DNA from: RGIG995 sp045652445 | GTDB taxonomy: Bacteria > Bacillota > Clostridia > Oscillospirales > UBA644 | Length of the DNA stretch: 28,236 nt | Assembly (NCBI GenBank): GCA_045652445.1 | Contig: JAZRUJ010000060.1 | Coordinates: forward strand, 1-28,236 | Reading direction: 5' to 3' | In this document: piece by piece, positions 16,057 through 23,112 of the stretch | Layout: each line of letters opens with the position of its first letter | Numbering within the stretch: position 1 is the stretch's first letter | The notes under the pieces: generated by a model | Told to the model about the DNA's origin: nothing | What the model saw: only the letters and a program-made list of their open reading frames with translations | Databases searched by the model: none | Position numbers and translations under genes: made by a program

Positions 16057-17484
16057 TTACGAATTACAAACGGTTCCGTACATACCCCAGTTCTGGGCAC
16101 GGTCAATGCGAACCAAGACCCTTGTTCCTTGGGGATAATTTCCCGGGAAATGAACGATCTTGTTACTATCTGTTCTTCCGTCGCACAAAGACACGTCCTT
16201 TTCATTTTGCCCGGTAACAAGAACACTTATCACTTGCCCTACAAATTTTTCATTTGCACGAGCCGACAAGTCACTCTGTAAGGCAAGCAACCGTTGATAA
16301 CGATCTTTTTTTAGGGATTCAGAAATCTGTCCGTCCATAGTTGCTGCGGGCGTCCCATTCCGGGGAGAATACAGAAACGTATAAAGACCATCAAATTCCA
16401 CCTCTCGAATCAAAGAGAGGGTATCTTCAAAATCTTCTTCCGTTTCCGTAGGGAACCCCACGATTACGTCAGACGTGAAGACCACTCCGGGAATCTTTTC
16501 TTTTGCTAAAGAAATTAAAGCCAGATAATCTTCTCTGGTATATTTCCGATTCATCATCTTCAAAATTCGATTGCTTCCCGATTGAAACGGCAAATGAATA
16601 TGCCTGGAAAGATGCTTGGAATCAGCAATTGTTTCAATCAATTTGGGGGAAGCGTCTTTGGGATGAGACGTCATAAAACGAATGGTAAAATCGCCGTCTA
16701 TAGCGTCTATTTCCCGCAGAAGATCGGAAAAATCGTACTCCCGGTCCAAATCGTTACAGTAGGAGTTTACGTTTTGTCCCAACAGGGTAATTTCTTTATA
16801 TCCCTGCCGAATCAATCCGGAGACTTCTTTTAAGACCAATTCCGGTTCCCGGCTCCGTTCTCTGCCCCGAACATAAGGAACGATACAATAAGTGCAAAAA
16901 TTATTACATCCGGACATAATGGAAACCCAGGCTCGGGTCTTGTCCGCCCGAAGGATGGGAAGCCCCTCGGCAATATTTCCGTCACTGGGAGCATTGTCAA
17001 AAATGCGTTGTTCCTCCCCTGTGAGCAAGCGATACAAATTTTCCGGGAAACGGTATAAAGCGTGGGGACCGAATAATAAGTCCACATGACGATATTTCTT
17101 TTTTATTTCTTCCGCAACAGCAGGTTGTTGCATCATGCACCCGCAAAGAGCAACGATCGTATTGGGATTGTTTCGCTTCACAGAAACCAACGAGCCAACC
17201 GTACCGAGAACCCGTTTCTCCGCGTGATCACGAACGGCACAGGTATTAAACAAAATGAAATCGGCTTCCGCGGGAAGGTCCGTAAACAGAAATCCCATTT
17301 CCGAAAGCATTCCGTTGATTCTCTCCGTATCGTTTTCATTCTGTTGACAACCAAAGGTTTTGGTATAAGCAAGATACGGTCTTCCCTGCAAAGTTTGTTT
17401 TTCTGTCAGTAAATTACGAATTTGGTCAATATAATTTCGCTGGCGATCTATCTCAACCGGTGAAATTTGTTTTAATTCCGACAT
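16057..17484 (-). CDS. miaB: tRNA-2-methylthio-N6-dimethylallyladenosine synthase MiaB
   Basis: MiaB is a radical SAM methylthiotransferase that adds a methylthio group to C2 of i6A37 in tRNA. The N-terminal domain supplies the auxiliary cluster cysteines (KTFGCQQNENDTE, FNTCAVRDHAEKR, LCGCMMQQ). The radical SAM motif is SGCNNFCTYCIVPYVRGRERSR with CxxxCxxC. A TRAM RNA-binding domain ends the protein. The open frame reaches ATG 17514, but the -10 hexamer lies at 17516-17521, so that codon precedes the expected transcript start. I prefer ATG 17484 (475 residues); ATG 17496 is also possible. It heads the long operon. Confidence 0.94.
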   Translation of the reverse strand: MSELKQISPVEIDRQRNYIDQIRNLLTEKQTLQGRPYLAYTKTFGCQQNENDTERINGMLSEMGFLFTDLPAEADFILFNTCAVRDHAEKRVLGTVGSLVSVKRNNPNTIVALCGCMMQQPAVAEEIKKKYRHVDLLFGPHALYRFPENLYRLLTGEEQRIFDNAPSDGNIAEGLPILRADKTRAWVSIMSGCNNFCTYCIVPYVRGRERSREPELVLKEVSGLIRQGYKEITLLGQNVNSYCNDLDREYDFSDLLREIDAIDGDFTIRFMTSHPKDASPKLIETIADSKHLSRHIHLPFQSGSNRILKMMNRKYTREDYLALISLAKEKIPGVVFTSDVIVGFPTETEEDFEDTLSLIREVEFDGLYTFLYSPRNGTPAATMDGQISESLKKDRYQRLLALQSDLSARANEKFVGQVISVLVTGQNEKDVSLCDGRTDSNKIVHFPGNYPQGTRVLVRIDRAQNWGMYGTVCNS

Positions 17485-17515
17485 GGAAACACTCATTTCT
17501 TTATTATTTAACATT

Positions 17516-17544
17516 ATTATAATACATAAAACTCTATTTGTAAA
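17516..17544 (-). promoter_or_regulatory. Promoter of the miaB-to-rluD operon
   Basis: On the minus strand TTTACA (17539-17544) and TATAAT (17516-17521) are spaced by 17 bases. The expected transcript start is near 17509, which places the usable miaB start codons at 17496 or 17484. The next ten genes downstream have gaps of 60 bases or less. Confidence 0.8.
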
Positions 17545-17596
17545 TAAAGTTTTAATAAATTTCTAAAATTATTTCGTTTTTACACACATATCGCCC

Positions 17597-17625
17597 TTGC
17601 AATCCAAGAAAAACTATGTTATAAT
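17597..17625 (+). promoter_or_regulatory. Extended -10 promoter for the small Cys protein and pgi
   Basis: TTGCAA (17597-17602) and TATAAT (17620-17625) are spaced by 17 bases, with TG at 17617-17618 forming an extended -10. It is divergent from the miaB promoter, the -35 elements being about 50 bases apart. The promoter at 19278-19306 has the same hexamers and spacing. Confidence 0.85.
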
Positions 17626-17650
17626 TGTAAAAAAGGAAAGGAGAATCCGT

Positions 17651-17854
17651 ATGTTTCGTAAAAATATGGAACCGAACTGTGAATACTGTAATCTTGGTAA
17701 AATGCTTTCCGACGGCAACGTTATTTGTCAAAAATACGGATTAATCCAACCGAAAGTCGATTGTAAAAAATTTGAATATTGCTCCCTAAAACGGATCCCC
17801 AGACGTCCTGCAAATTTGCCGGAGTTTGAGCAATCGGATTTTTCAATCGATTGA
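17651..17854 (+). CDS. Small Cys-containing protein of clostridial type, function unknown
   Basis: This 67-residue soluble protein has CEYC near the N-terminus, then single cysteines in VICQKYG and VDCKKFEYC, and ends with a basic/proline stretch KRIPRRP. The Cys spacing suggests a small zinc-binding knuckle. I recall similar short proteins with a CxxC...GI..P...C.KF.Y pattern as common unnamed proteins in Clostridia, but no function is known to me. The start ATG 17651 is nine bases after AAAGGAG; the longer frame from 17597 would begin inside the promoter. It lies 47 bases before pgi and shares its promoter, so co-transcription is likely. Confidence 0.8.
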   Translation: MFRKNMEPNCEYCNLGKMLSDGNVICQKYGLIQPKVDCKKFEYCSLKRIPRRPANLPEFEQSDFSID

Positions 17855-17901
17855 TTATTTTACATATTATCGTACCCTGTACGAAGAATTGGAGATAGGT
17901 T

Positions 17902-19242
17902 ATGGCATTAAAACTGAACAAGCAGTACCTGAACGGATTTATTGGCGAAAAAGAATACGAAAGCATGAAATCTTTCGTAGAAGTTGCAGACAAAATGATC
18001 CGAGAAAAATCCGGTGCTGGAAATGATTTCTTAGGTTGGGTAAATCTCCCCGCCGACTATGACAAAGACGAATTTGCACGCATCAAGGCCGCCGCAAAGA
18101 AAATTCAGCAAGATACTGACGTCTTGTTGGTTATTGGGATTGGCGGATCTTATTTGGGTGCCCGTGCAGCAATTGAATTTGTTAAATCTCCCATGTACAA
18201 CAATCTGAAAAGAGAAGGAACCCCTGAAATCTATTTCATCGGCAACTCCATTTCTTCTACCTATATGCAAGAAGTTTTGTCCCTTTGCGAAGGAAAACGT
18301 GTCAGTGTTAACGTTATTTCCAAATCCGGAACGACTACGGAACCCGCACTTGCGTTCCGCGTAATGAAAGAATATTTGGAAAAGAAATACGGCAAAGAAG
18401 AAGCGAAAAATCGCATTTACGCAACCACCGACAAAGCACGGGGAACGTTAAAATCCTTGGCTGACCGAGAAGGATATGAATGCTTTGTCATTCCCGACGA
18501 CATTGGCGGCCGATTCTCCGTACTGACGCCTGTAGGGCTTCTTCCCATTGCTGCTGCCGGAATCGACATTGACGAATTGATGAACGGTGCCGCTTCTGCC
18601 ATGAAAGATTTTGATGAACCTGACATGGCTAAAAACATTTGCTATGAATTTGCCGCAATCCGCAATATTCTCCTGCGGAAAGGGCGTAACGTTGAAGTTA
18701 CCGTTGGCTATGAACCCTATTTGTGGTGTTTCGGCGAATGGATCAAACAACTTTACGGAGAAAGCGAAGGAAAAGACGGAAAAGGTCTGTTCCCCACCAG
18801 CATGATTTTCTCTACCGATCTTCATTCTTTGGGTCAGTATCTGCAAGAAGGGATGCGTACCATGTACGAAACCGTTCTTTGGGTCAACAAGTCCAAACTG
18901 GAACTGGTAGTTGGAGAAGATCCTGAAAATTTGGATGGTTTGAACTTCCTTGCGGGAAAATCCATGCAAGAAGTTAACAAAAAAGCATTCCAGGCAACCG
19001 CATTGGCTCATATGGACGGCGGTGTTCCCTCCGTTGTACTGGAATTGGACGATGCTTCTGCATACTCTCTCGGCTATTTGGTCTACTTCTACGAAAAAGC
19101 TTGTGCCGTTTCCGGATACCTCTTGGGTGTTAACCCCTTTGACCAACCCGGAGTAGAAGCGTACAAGAAAAACATGTTTGCTTTGCTGGGAAAACCCGGA
19201 TATGAAGAAATGAGAGCAGAGTTGGAAGCAAAATTGAAATAA
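17902..19242 (+). CDS. pgi: Glucose-6-phosphate isomerase
   Basis: The enzyme interconverts glucose 6-phosphate and fructose 6-phosphate in glycolysis and gluconeogenesis, in the cytoplasm. The two SIS-type domains are visible: GIGGSYLGARAA (79-90), the phosphate-binding SKSGTTTEPA (140-149), and the signature GGRFSVLTPVGLLP (202-215). A C-terminal block has AHMDGGVP and NPFDQPGVEAYK. Length 446 matches the short bacterial form (about 450) rather than the 550-residue form. A TTGGAGAT site precedes ATG 17902. Confidence 0.97.
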   Translation: MALKLNKQYLNGFIGEKEYESMKSFVEVADKMIREKSGAGNDFLGWVNLPADYDKDEFARIKAAAKKIQQDTDVLLVIGIGGSYLGARAAIEFVKSPMYNNLKREGTPEIYFIGNSISSTYMQEVLSLCEGKRVSVNVISKSGTTTEPALAFRVMKEYLEKKYGKEEAKNRIYATTDKARGTLKSLADREGYECFVIPDDIGGRFSVLTPVGLLPIAAAGIDIDELMNGAASAMKDFDEPDMAKNICYEFAAIRNILLRKGRNVEVTVGYEPYLWCFGEWIKQLYGESEGKDGKGLFPTSMIFSTDLHSLGQYLQEGMRTMYETVLWVNKSKLELVVGEDPENLDGLNFLAGKSMQEVNKKAFQATALAHMDGGVPSVVLELDDASAYSLGYLVYFYEKACAVSGYLLGVNPFDQPGVEAYKKNMFALLGKPGYEEMRAELEAKLK

Positions 19243-19270
19243 ATTGTAGAATTTGACAATTTTTTCTCTT
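19243..19270 (+). terminator. Weak terminator-like hairpin after pgi
   Basis: AATTGT and ACAATT pair around AGAATTTG and are followed by TTTTTTC. The stem is short and AT-only, so termination would be partial. A new promoter follows at once. Confidence 0.45.
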
Positions 19271-19277
19271 TTTCCTC

Positions 19278-19306
19278 TTGCAATCTGTGAAAAAATATGA
19301 TATAAT
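19278..19306 (+). promoter_or_regulatory. Extended -10 promoter of the small P-loop protein gene
   Basis: TTGCAA (19278-19283) and TATAAT (19301-19306) are spaced by 17 bases, with TG at 19298-19299 forming an extended -10. The same hexamers, spacing and TG occur at 17597-17625. Confidence 0.85.
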
Positions 19307-19340
19307 AAAGATAGAAAAAGAAAGAGGAGGACATTCCCCC

Positions 19341-19742
19341 ATGATTAAGCTCATCGTTGGACTCAAAGGAACCGGTAAAACCAAAACTCTCATCGCTGAA
19401 GCAAACGCTGCTATGTCTGCAGATCACGGTTGCGTTGTCTGCGTTGAAAAAGGCAGAAAGTTGATTTATGACATTAGTCATAAAGTACGCTTGATCAGTT
19501 CCGAAGAGTATGAAATCAATACTTATGACCGTTTTTACGGTTTTCTGTGCGGTTTAATGTCCGCCAATTACGATATTACCAACATTTTCGTAGACTCCAT
19601 CACTAAAATTTGCGGAGACGACTTGGTCGCCTTGGAAAAATTCCTGAATGAAGTTGAAAATGTAATTCGCAACATCGATATCACCGTTACCCTCAGCAAA
19701 GATATGAGCGATCTTTCCGACGGTCTGAAAAAGTATCTTTAA
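19341..19742 (+). CDS. Small conserved P-loop ATPase-like protein, function unknown
   Basis: This 133-residue protein begins with a clear Walker A motif, GLKGTGKT (7-14). A hydrophobic strand ends in an acidic residue typical of Walker B (NIFVDSI, D85). Other recognisable stretches are VVCVEKGRKLIYDISHKVRL and FYGFLCGLMSANYDIT. I recall similar short P-loop proteins as conserved hypotheticals in Clostridia; no substrate or partner is known to me. The start ATG 19341 follows GAGGAGG by about 11 bases; the longer frame from 19278 would overlap the promoter. It is a single-gene unit between its own promoter and a strong terminator. Confidence 0.82.
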   Translation: MIKLIVGLKGTGKTKTLIAEANAAMSADHGCVVCVEKGRKLIYDISHKVRLISSEEYEINTYDRFYGFLCGLMSANYDITNIFVDSITKICGDDLVALEKFLNEVENVIRNIDITVTLSKDMSDLSDGLKKYL

Positions 19743-19760
19743 TCCCTTTGGGATATAACA

Positions 19761-19806
19761 AAACAGAAGGCAGCTCCCAAGGGGACTGCCTTCTGTTGTT
19801 TTTTAT
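19761..19806 (+). terminator. Strong terminator after the P-loop protein gene
   Basis: ACAGAAGGCAG and CTGCCTTCTGT pair, with TCCC/GGGA extending the stem past one bulged base, and TGTTTTTT follows. It closes the P-loop unit and stops just before the ribosome binding site of the hydrolase gene (AAGGAGG, 19807-19813). Confidence 0.94.
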
Positions 19807-19820
19807 AAGGAGGAAGTTTC

Positions 19821-20564
19821 ATGCAACGCCATAAACCAATCTTCCGAATCCAGCCAAATGCAGACATCGCCGTATTGTTTATTCACGGAATCGTAGGAAC
19901 ACCGGATCATTTTCATAAATTTATTCCATTGGTCCCTGAGAATTGGTCAATTTATAATGTATTATTGGACGGACATGGCGGTAGTGTAACGGATTTTGCA
20001 AAAACATCCATGTCCCGGTGGAAAGAGCAAATTGACGAAATTGTAACAATGCTCTTAGAAAATCATAAAGAGATTATTATTGTTGCACATTCTATGGGTA
20101 CATTATTTGCCATTCAAACCGCAATCAAATATCCTCAACGTGTTCGCCATCTGTTTTTGCTTGCTGCTCCCCTTCGGATTCATCCAAAACCCATTGCCGC
20201 AATTACCTCTCTAAAGGTTCTGTTTAATAAAATAGCACCAAATGATCGAGCCACACTTGGAGCAAAAAGAGCTTACGGGATTGATATAGACACCAATCTT
20301 TTCAAATATCTCTCCTGGATTCCACGATATACAGAGCTTTTGAAAGAGATCCCATGCACTCGATCGTTAGCAGAACAGATTCAAGTGCCTTGTACCGTGT
20401 ATCAATCGAAAAAAGATGAATTGGTCTCTTTTTCTTCGGTAGAACTTTTTAAAAGCAACCCTAATATTGAAGTTATTCCTCTTCCGAAATCCGGACATTT
20501 TTATCTCAAGCCATGTGAAGAACAGCGAGTTTTAAGAGATTTTCAAAAACTTTGCATTAAATAA
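19821..20564 (+). CDS. Alpha/beta-hydrolase, carboxylesterase/monoacylglycerol lipase-like
   Basis: This is a soluble serine hydrolase. The nucleophile S91 lies in AHSMG, the acid is D199 in KKDELV, and the histidine is H226 in SGHFYL. The oxyanion loop is FIHGIVGTPDHF (20-31), and DGHGG follows the second strand. Length 247 and this arrangement fit the Est30/monoacylglycerol lipase group, which acts on short-to-medium acyl esters; the natural substrate cannot be deduced. There is no signal peptide. The start ATG follows AAGGAGG by seven bases. It lies directly after a strong terminator, and I see no clear promoter of its own, so expression may depend on readthrough. It converges on lysC. Confidence 0.87.
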   Translation: MQRHKPIFRIQPNADIAVLFIHGIVGTPDHFHKFIPLVPENWSIYNVLLDGHGGSVTDFAKTSMSRWKEQIDEIVTMLLENHKEIIIVAHSMGTLFAIQTAIKYPQRVRHLFLLAAPLRIHPKPIAAITSLKVLFNKIAPNDRATLGAKRAYGIDIDTNLFKYLSWIPRYTELLKEIPCTRSLAEQIQVPCTVYQSKKDELVSFSSVELFKSNPNIEVIPLPKSGHFYLKPCEEQRVLRDFQKLCIK

Positions 20565-20565
20565 C

Positions 20566-20602
20566 AAAAGCACTTCGGTGGAAACCGAAGTGCTTTATTT
20601 TA
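20566..20602. terminator. Bidirectional terminator between the hydrolase and aspartate kinase genes
   Basis: AAAGCACTTCGGT and ACCGAAGTGCTTT form a 13-bp stem with a GGAA loop and T residues on both strands. It overlaps the aspartate kinase stop codon. Confidence 0.9.
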
Positions 20603-21553
20603 TGCGGAATAAAGAATGGAATGCAAACGTTTCATCACATTTTCTGTCTTTTCCGATGTAGTTATCACTCGAAAAATACCATGGATATAGTTGAATTCGA
20701 TGGAATCTTTTTCAAAAGATTCTACGGTTTTTTTAAGGACACTTCCGGGCAAGTTTCCATCGGAAACCACACTGATGACAGAACTTCCATCTTCCCTGTT
20801 CCAAACTGTAATGCCGGTTCGACGTGGTGCAGACGGAACAATCATTGTTCCTTGATGACGAGAGAAAGAAGTTAAAATTTCGGTTGGTATCTGATATTGT
20901 TTTACTAACGCTGCAGCTCTCGGATGCAACACTTTTGCACCGCTGGAAGCCAAATCCAACATCGTGTCCGGATGGATAGAATCAAAACGAACCGCCATAG
21001 GTTCTTTTCTTGGATCAGTAGAATATACACCGTCAACGTCGGTAAAAATCATACAACGATCTGCTCGTAAAGCCGCTGCAAAAGCAACGGCAGAAGTATC
21101 CGATCCACCGCGTCCTAATGTGATAAAATCCCCACGATCGGTAACCCCTTGAAATCCCGTAACAACAACAATATTTCCATCTTTCCATTCCCGATAAATT
21201 CGAGAGGTATCAATCCGATAAATCCGTCCATCTCCATAGTTTCCGGACACACAAACAGGAACTTGCAATCCATTTAATGAAACTGCTTTGGACCCCATGA
21301 AACACAATGTCGCGGCAAGTAACGCGGCAGAAGCTTGTTCCCCTGTAACCAACAAGGCATCTGACTCTCTGGACGGAAAATTTTCAGACAGTTCCCCATA
21401 CTTTCTTGTTAGTGCATCGGTGGTTTTTCCCTGCGCCGATACAACGACAAGCATCTGATTATTTTCAGCATCACACTGAATTCGCTGTGCAACCCGGCGA
21501 AGACAATCACCATCGGCAAGGGACGAACCACCATATTTCTGTACGATTTTCAT
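20600..21553 (-). CDS. lysC: Aspartate kinase, short form with reduced ACT region
   Basis: The enzyme phosphorylates aspartate, the first step toward lysine, threonine, methionine and diaminopimelate. The kinase fold is complete: QKYGGSSLAD at the start, TGEQASAALLAA, TLGRGGSDTSAVAFA, and the nucleotide-binding TDVDGVYSTDPR. Only about 60-65 residues after residue 250 resemble an ACT domain (ISVVSDGNLPGSVLKKTVES). Usual aspartate kinases are about 400 residues or more with two ACT domains; this one has 317. Feedback control may be altered or lost, which is inference. The ribosome binding site GGAAGGAG lies 11 bases before ATG 21553 and can be masked by a hairpin. A related amino-acid kinase is less likely given the motifs. 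Confidence 0.88.
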   Translation of the reverse strand: MKIVQKYGGSSLADGDCLRRVAQRIQCDAENNQMLVVVSAQGKTTDALTRKYGELSENFPSRESDALLVTGEQASAALLAATLCFMGSKAVSLNGLQVPVCVSGNYGDGRIYRIDTSRIYREWKDGNIVVVTGFQGVTDRGDFITLGRGGSDTSAVAFAAALRADRCMIFTDVDGVYSTDPRKEPMAVRFDSIHPDTMLDLASSGAKVLHPRAAALVKQYQIPTEILTSFSRHQGTMIVPSAPRRTGITVWNREDGSSVISVVSDGNLPGSVLKKTVESFEKDSIEFNYIHGIFRVITTSEKTENVMKRLHSILYSA

Positions 21554-21563
21554 GTATAATAAT

Positions 21564-21605
21564 ACTCCTTCCGCAGGGACTGTTCCATTATATTACGGAA
21601 GGAGT
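21564..21605 (-). promoter_or_regulatory. Hairpin able to mask the aspartate kinase ribosome binding site
   Basis: On the minus strand ACTCCTTCCG (21596-21605) is the exact complement of CGGAAGGAGT (21564-21573), which contains the Shine-Dalgarno sequence of the aspartate kinase gene. The 22-base loop holds TATAAT (21587-21592), a possible -10. A transcript starting there would lack the masking arm, whereas readthrough from ruvX would carry it. Confidence 0.55.
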
Positions 21606-21614
21606 TATTTGGTG

Positions 21615-22034
21615 TTATCTTGAATTGCGAAGCCGGTCAAGATATCCTTGCAACAGCACCGCTGCGGCAGCCGCGTCAATGGTTTTTCTCTGATCTTTCG
21701 CATTAATTCCGCCGGCATGAAGCATTTGAGAAGCAATTACCGTGGTATATTTTTCGTCCACAAATTCTGCATCCACGTTAAATCTTTCTTTCAATTCATC
21801 CCGAAACCGTTCTACCCTCTGACACATCTCACTTTTTGCCCCGTCGGTTCGTCCGGGATATCCTAAAATTACCTTATCCGGGGAAACTTCTTCTAAAACC
21901 TCCCCCAAACCAATCAACAATTTTTCATAGTTGCGGGAAGGAATTACTTTATAAGGCGAAGCAATCAGACCCGTGGGATCGGACACGGCAATCCCGGTAC
22001 GGGACATACCGTAATCAATGGCAAGAATTCGCAT
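21615..22034 (-). CDS. ruvX: RuvX/YqgF-family RNase H-fold protein
   Basis: RuvX (YqgF) proteins are putative Holliday-junction resolvases, and in several bacteria they act in 16S rRNA 5'-end maturation. The RNase H-fold acidic residues are visible: D7 in ILAIDYG, the Glu/Asp pair in FVDEKYTT, and the final Asp in KTIDAAAAAVLLQGYL. The ILGYPGRTDG strand carries the family GxP pattern. Length 139 is normal. AAAGGAAAAATT precedes ATG 22034. It follows a terminator after the acyl carrier protein gene. Confidence 0.94.
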   Translation of the reverse strand: MRILAIDYGMSRTGIAVSDPTGLIASPYKVIPSRNYEKLLIGLGEVLEEVSPDKVILGYPGRTDGAKSEMCQRVERFRDELKERFNVDAEFVDEKYTTVIASQMLHAGGINAKDQRKTIDAAAAAVLLQGYLDRLRNSR

Positions 22035-22052
22035 AATTTTTCCTTTCGATTA

Positions 22053-22083
22053 AAATCCGCCGGAAAAATCCGGCGGAAAAAGA
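22053..22083 (-). terminator. Terminator after the acyl carrier protein gene
   Basis: TCCGCCGGA (22056-22064) and TCCGGCGGA (22069-22077) form a perfect 9-bp stem with a four-base loop. On the minus strand a short T run (TTTT) follows. Flanking A residues on the other side make it symmetrical. It separates the carrier protein from ruvX. Confidence 0.85.
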
Positions 22084-22087
22084 GCAT

Positions 22088-22351
22088 TTACTGAAGTTTT
22101 TTCTGAATATCCAGAATTGTTTGTTCCGGAATGTTTCCGTCCATAAAAGCAGCAATATCGCCCAAGGTCTTCAGTTCCTGAGCAACATCATCGGGAACAG
22201 TTACATTAAATTCTTCTTCAATATACATGAGAAGCTCCAATACTTCCAAAGAATCCGTACAAACGTCAGCAATCAGACTATCCGCAGACAAATCGGATGC
22301 AGAAACATTGTAACGCTGTGCAAAAATCAATTTTACGGTATCAAGAGACAT
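22088..22351 (-). CDS. acpP: Acyl carrier protein
   Basis: This is a small four-helix carrier of acyl chains on a 4'-phosphopantetheine arm. The attachment site is S34 in TDSLEVLEL, followed by the helix-2 pattern ELLMYIEEEFNVTVPDD usual for fatty-acid ACPs. It has 87 residues, slightly longer than the 77-80 of most AcpP, with a C-terminal extension ending KKLQ. AAGGAGAAAACAT precedes ATG 22351 and a consensus promoter lies upstream. No fab, plsX or polyketide genes are near, so it may be the main ACP or a dedicated second one; sequence alone does not decide. Confidence 0.9.
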   Translation of the reverse strand: MSLDTVKLIFAQRYNVSASDLSADSLIADVCTDSLEVLELLMYIEEEFNVTVPDDVAQELKTLGDIAAFMDGNIPEQTILDIQKKLQ

Positions 22352-22380
22352 ATGTTTTCTCCTTATTTTTTAATAACAAC

Positions 22381-22409
22381 ATTATACCCGATTCGGGAAC
22401 GGTTGTCAA
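22381..22409 (-). promoter_or_regulatory. Consensus promoter of the acyl carrier protein gene with palindromic spacer
   Basis: On the minus strand TTGACA (22404-22409) and TATAAT (22381-22386) are spaced by exactly 17 bases, a full consensus match. The spacer ends in the palindrome CCCGAATCGGG (22387-22397), directly beside the -10 hexamer, where a bound repressor would block RNA polymerase. Confidence 0.9.
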
Positions 22410-22426
22410 GACTATTCATAATTAGT

Positions 22427-23110
22427 TCAAATATCCTTTTCCTTCCGCGGAAGATGCGATGTTAAAGCTTCGACGGTTCGTTCAATCGCATCTTTACTGT
22501 TCTTCCAATCTTCTTTTGCAAAACGATAATCAAACTTTTTACAGAACCAATCGATATCGCCGCTCAATTCCTGCAAAGAAGTTTCCGTAACGTCCCCCAA
22601 GGCTTCACAAAAGGCCAAACGATCTTTTCTCCCCAATTCTTTGGAAGCACCAAGCAAAGCTCGATAATGAGGCAGACAAATTCGAGGTTGTTCGGAAAAC
22701 AACTTGCGAAACAATTCATCGGTCTTCCATAAGTAAACAATGTTGGAATATACGTTTTTCATCTTTTCGTTTACTTTGTCGCAAACGTAACAGGATTTCT
22801 CCAGGTTAGAGAGATATTTTTCGGTAGAATCGGGCTTTACAGAATTGATTTTAGAACGGATTTCTTCCATATGGGATTGTAAAATCAACGCAACGGGAAG
22901 TCTCTTTCCATTGGTAATCATTTTATTAAAATGTTCCTCGCAAAATCCCAGCCGGTTGGTTTGAATCCGAATGGAAGGTTCCATCATTGCAGCACCGGTA
23001 ATTGCATCAATTTCATTCTTTTCCAACATGCTGTGGAGAGAACAAACAGGACAACCACATTTTTCGCCAAAATGTTCATTAATGGCAATGGTATAAAGAT
23101 GCTCTGCCAA
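22427..23110 (-). CDS. DUF6062-like protein with four Cys/His clusters
   Basis: This soluble protein of 227 residues has no known enzyme motif. Paired ligands repeat through it: CGCPVC near the start, GFCEEHF, CYVC in the middle, and CLPHY. This pattern suggests two zinc or iron-sulfur sites, each built from a CxxC and a C-x-x-H element. I recognise the layout as that of the clostridial DUF6062 family, whose function is unknown. I choose the TTG at 23110 as start, because the AGAAGGAGG site lies nine bases before it. Another TTG at 23116 is only three bases from that site, and no ATG is available. It overlaps or abuts the ribulokinase stop, so the two are co-translated. Confidence 0.78.
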   Translation of the reverse strand: MAEHLYTIAINEHFGEKCGCPVCSLHSMLEKNEIDAITGAAMMEPSIRIQTNRLGFCEEHFNKMITNGKRLPVALILQSHMEEIRSKINSVKPDSTEKYLSNLEKSCYVCDKVNEKMKNVYSNIVYLWKTDELFRKLFSEQPRICLPHYRALLGASKELGRKDRLAFCEALGDVTETSLQELSGDIDWFCKKFDYRFAKEDWKNSKDAIERTVEALTSHLPRKEKDI

Positions 23111-23112
23111 AA

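Noticed and set aside
15618..16226. The full 202-codon frame for the RicA/YlbF-like protein
   Set aside because: The first 71 codons overlap miaB in another frame. A good ribosome binding site places the start at 16013.
18448..19146. A 232-codon minus-strand frame inside pgi
   Set aside because: It lies entirely within a complete glucose-6-phosphate isomerase gene and has no start signal or motif.
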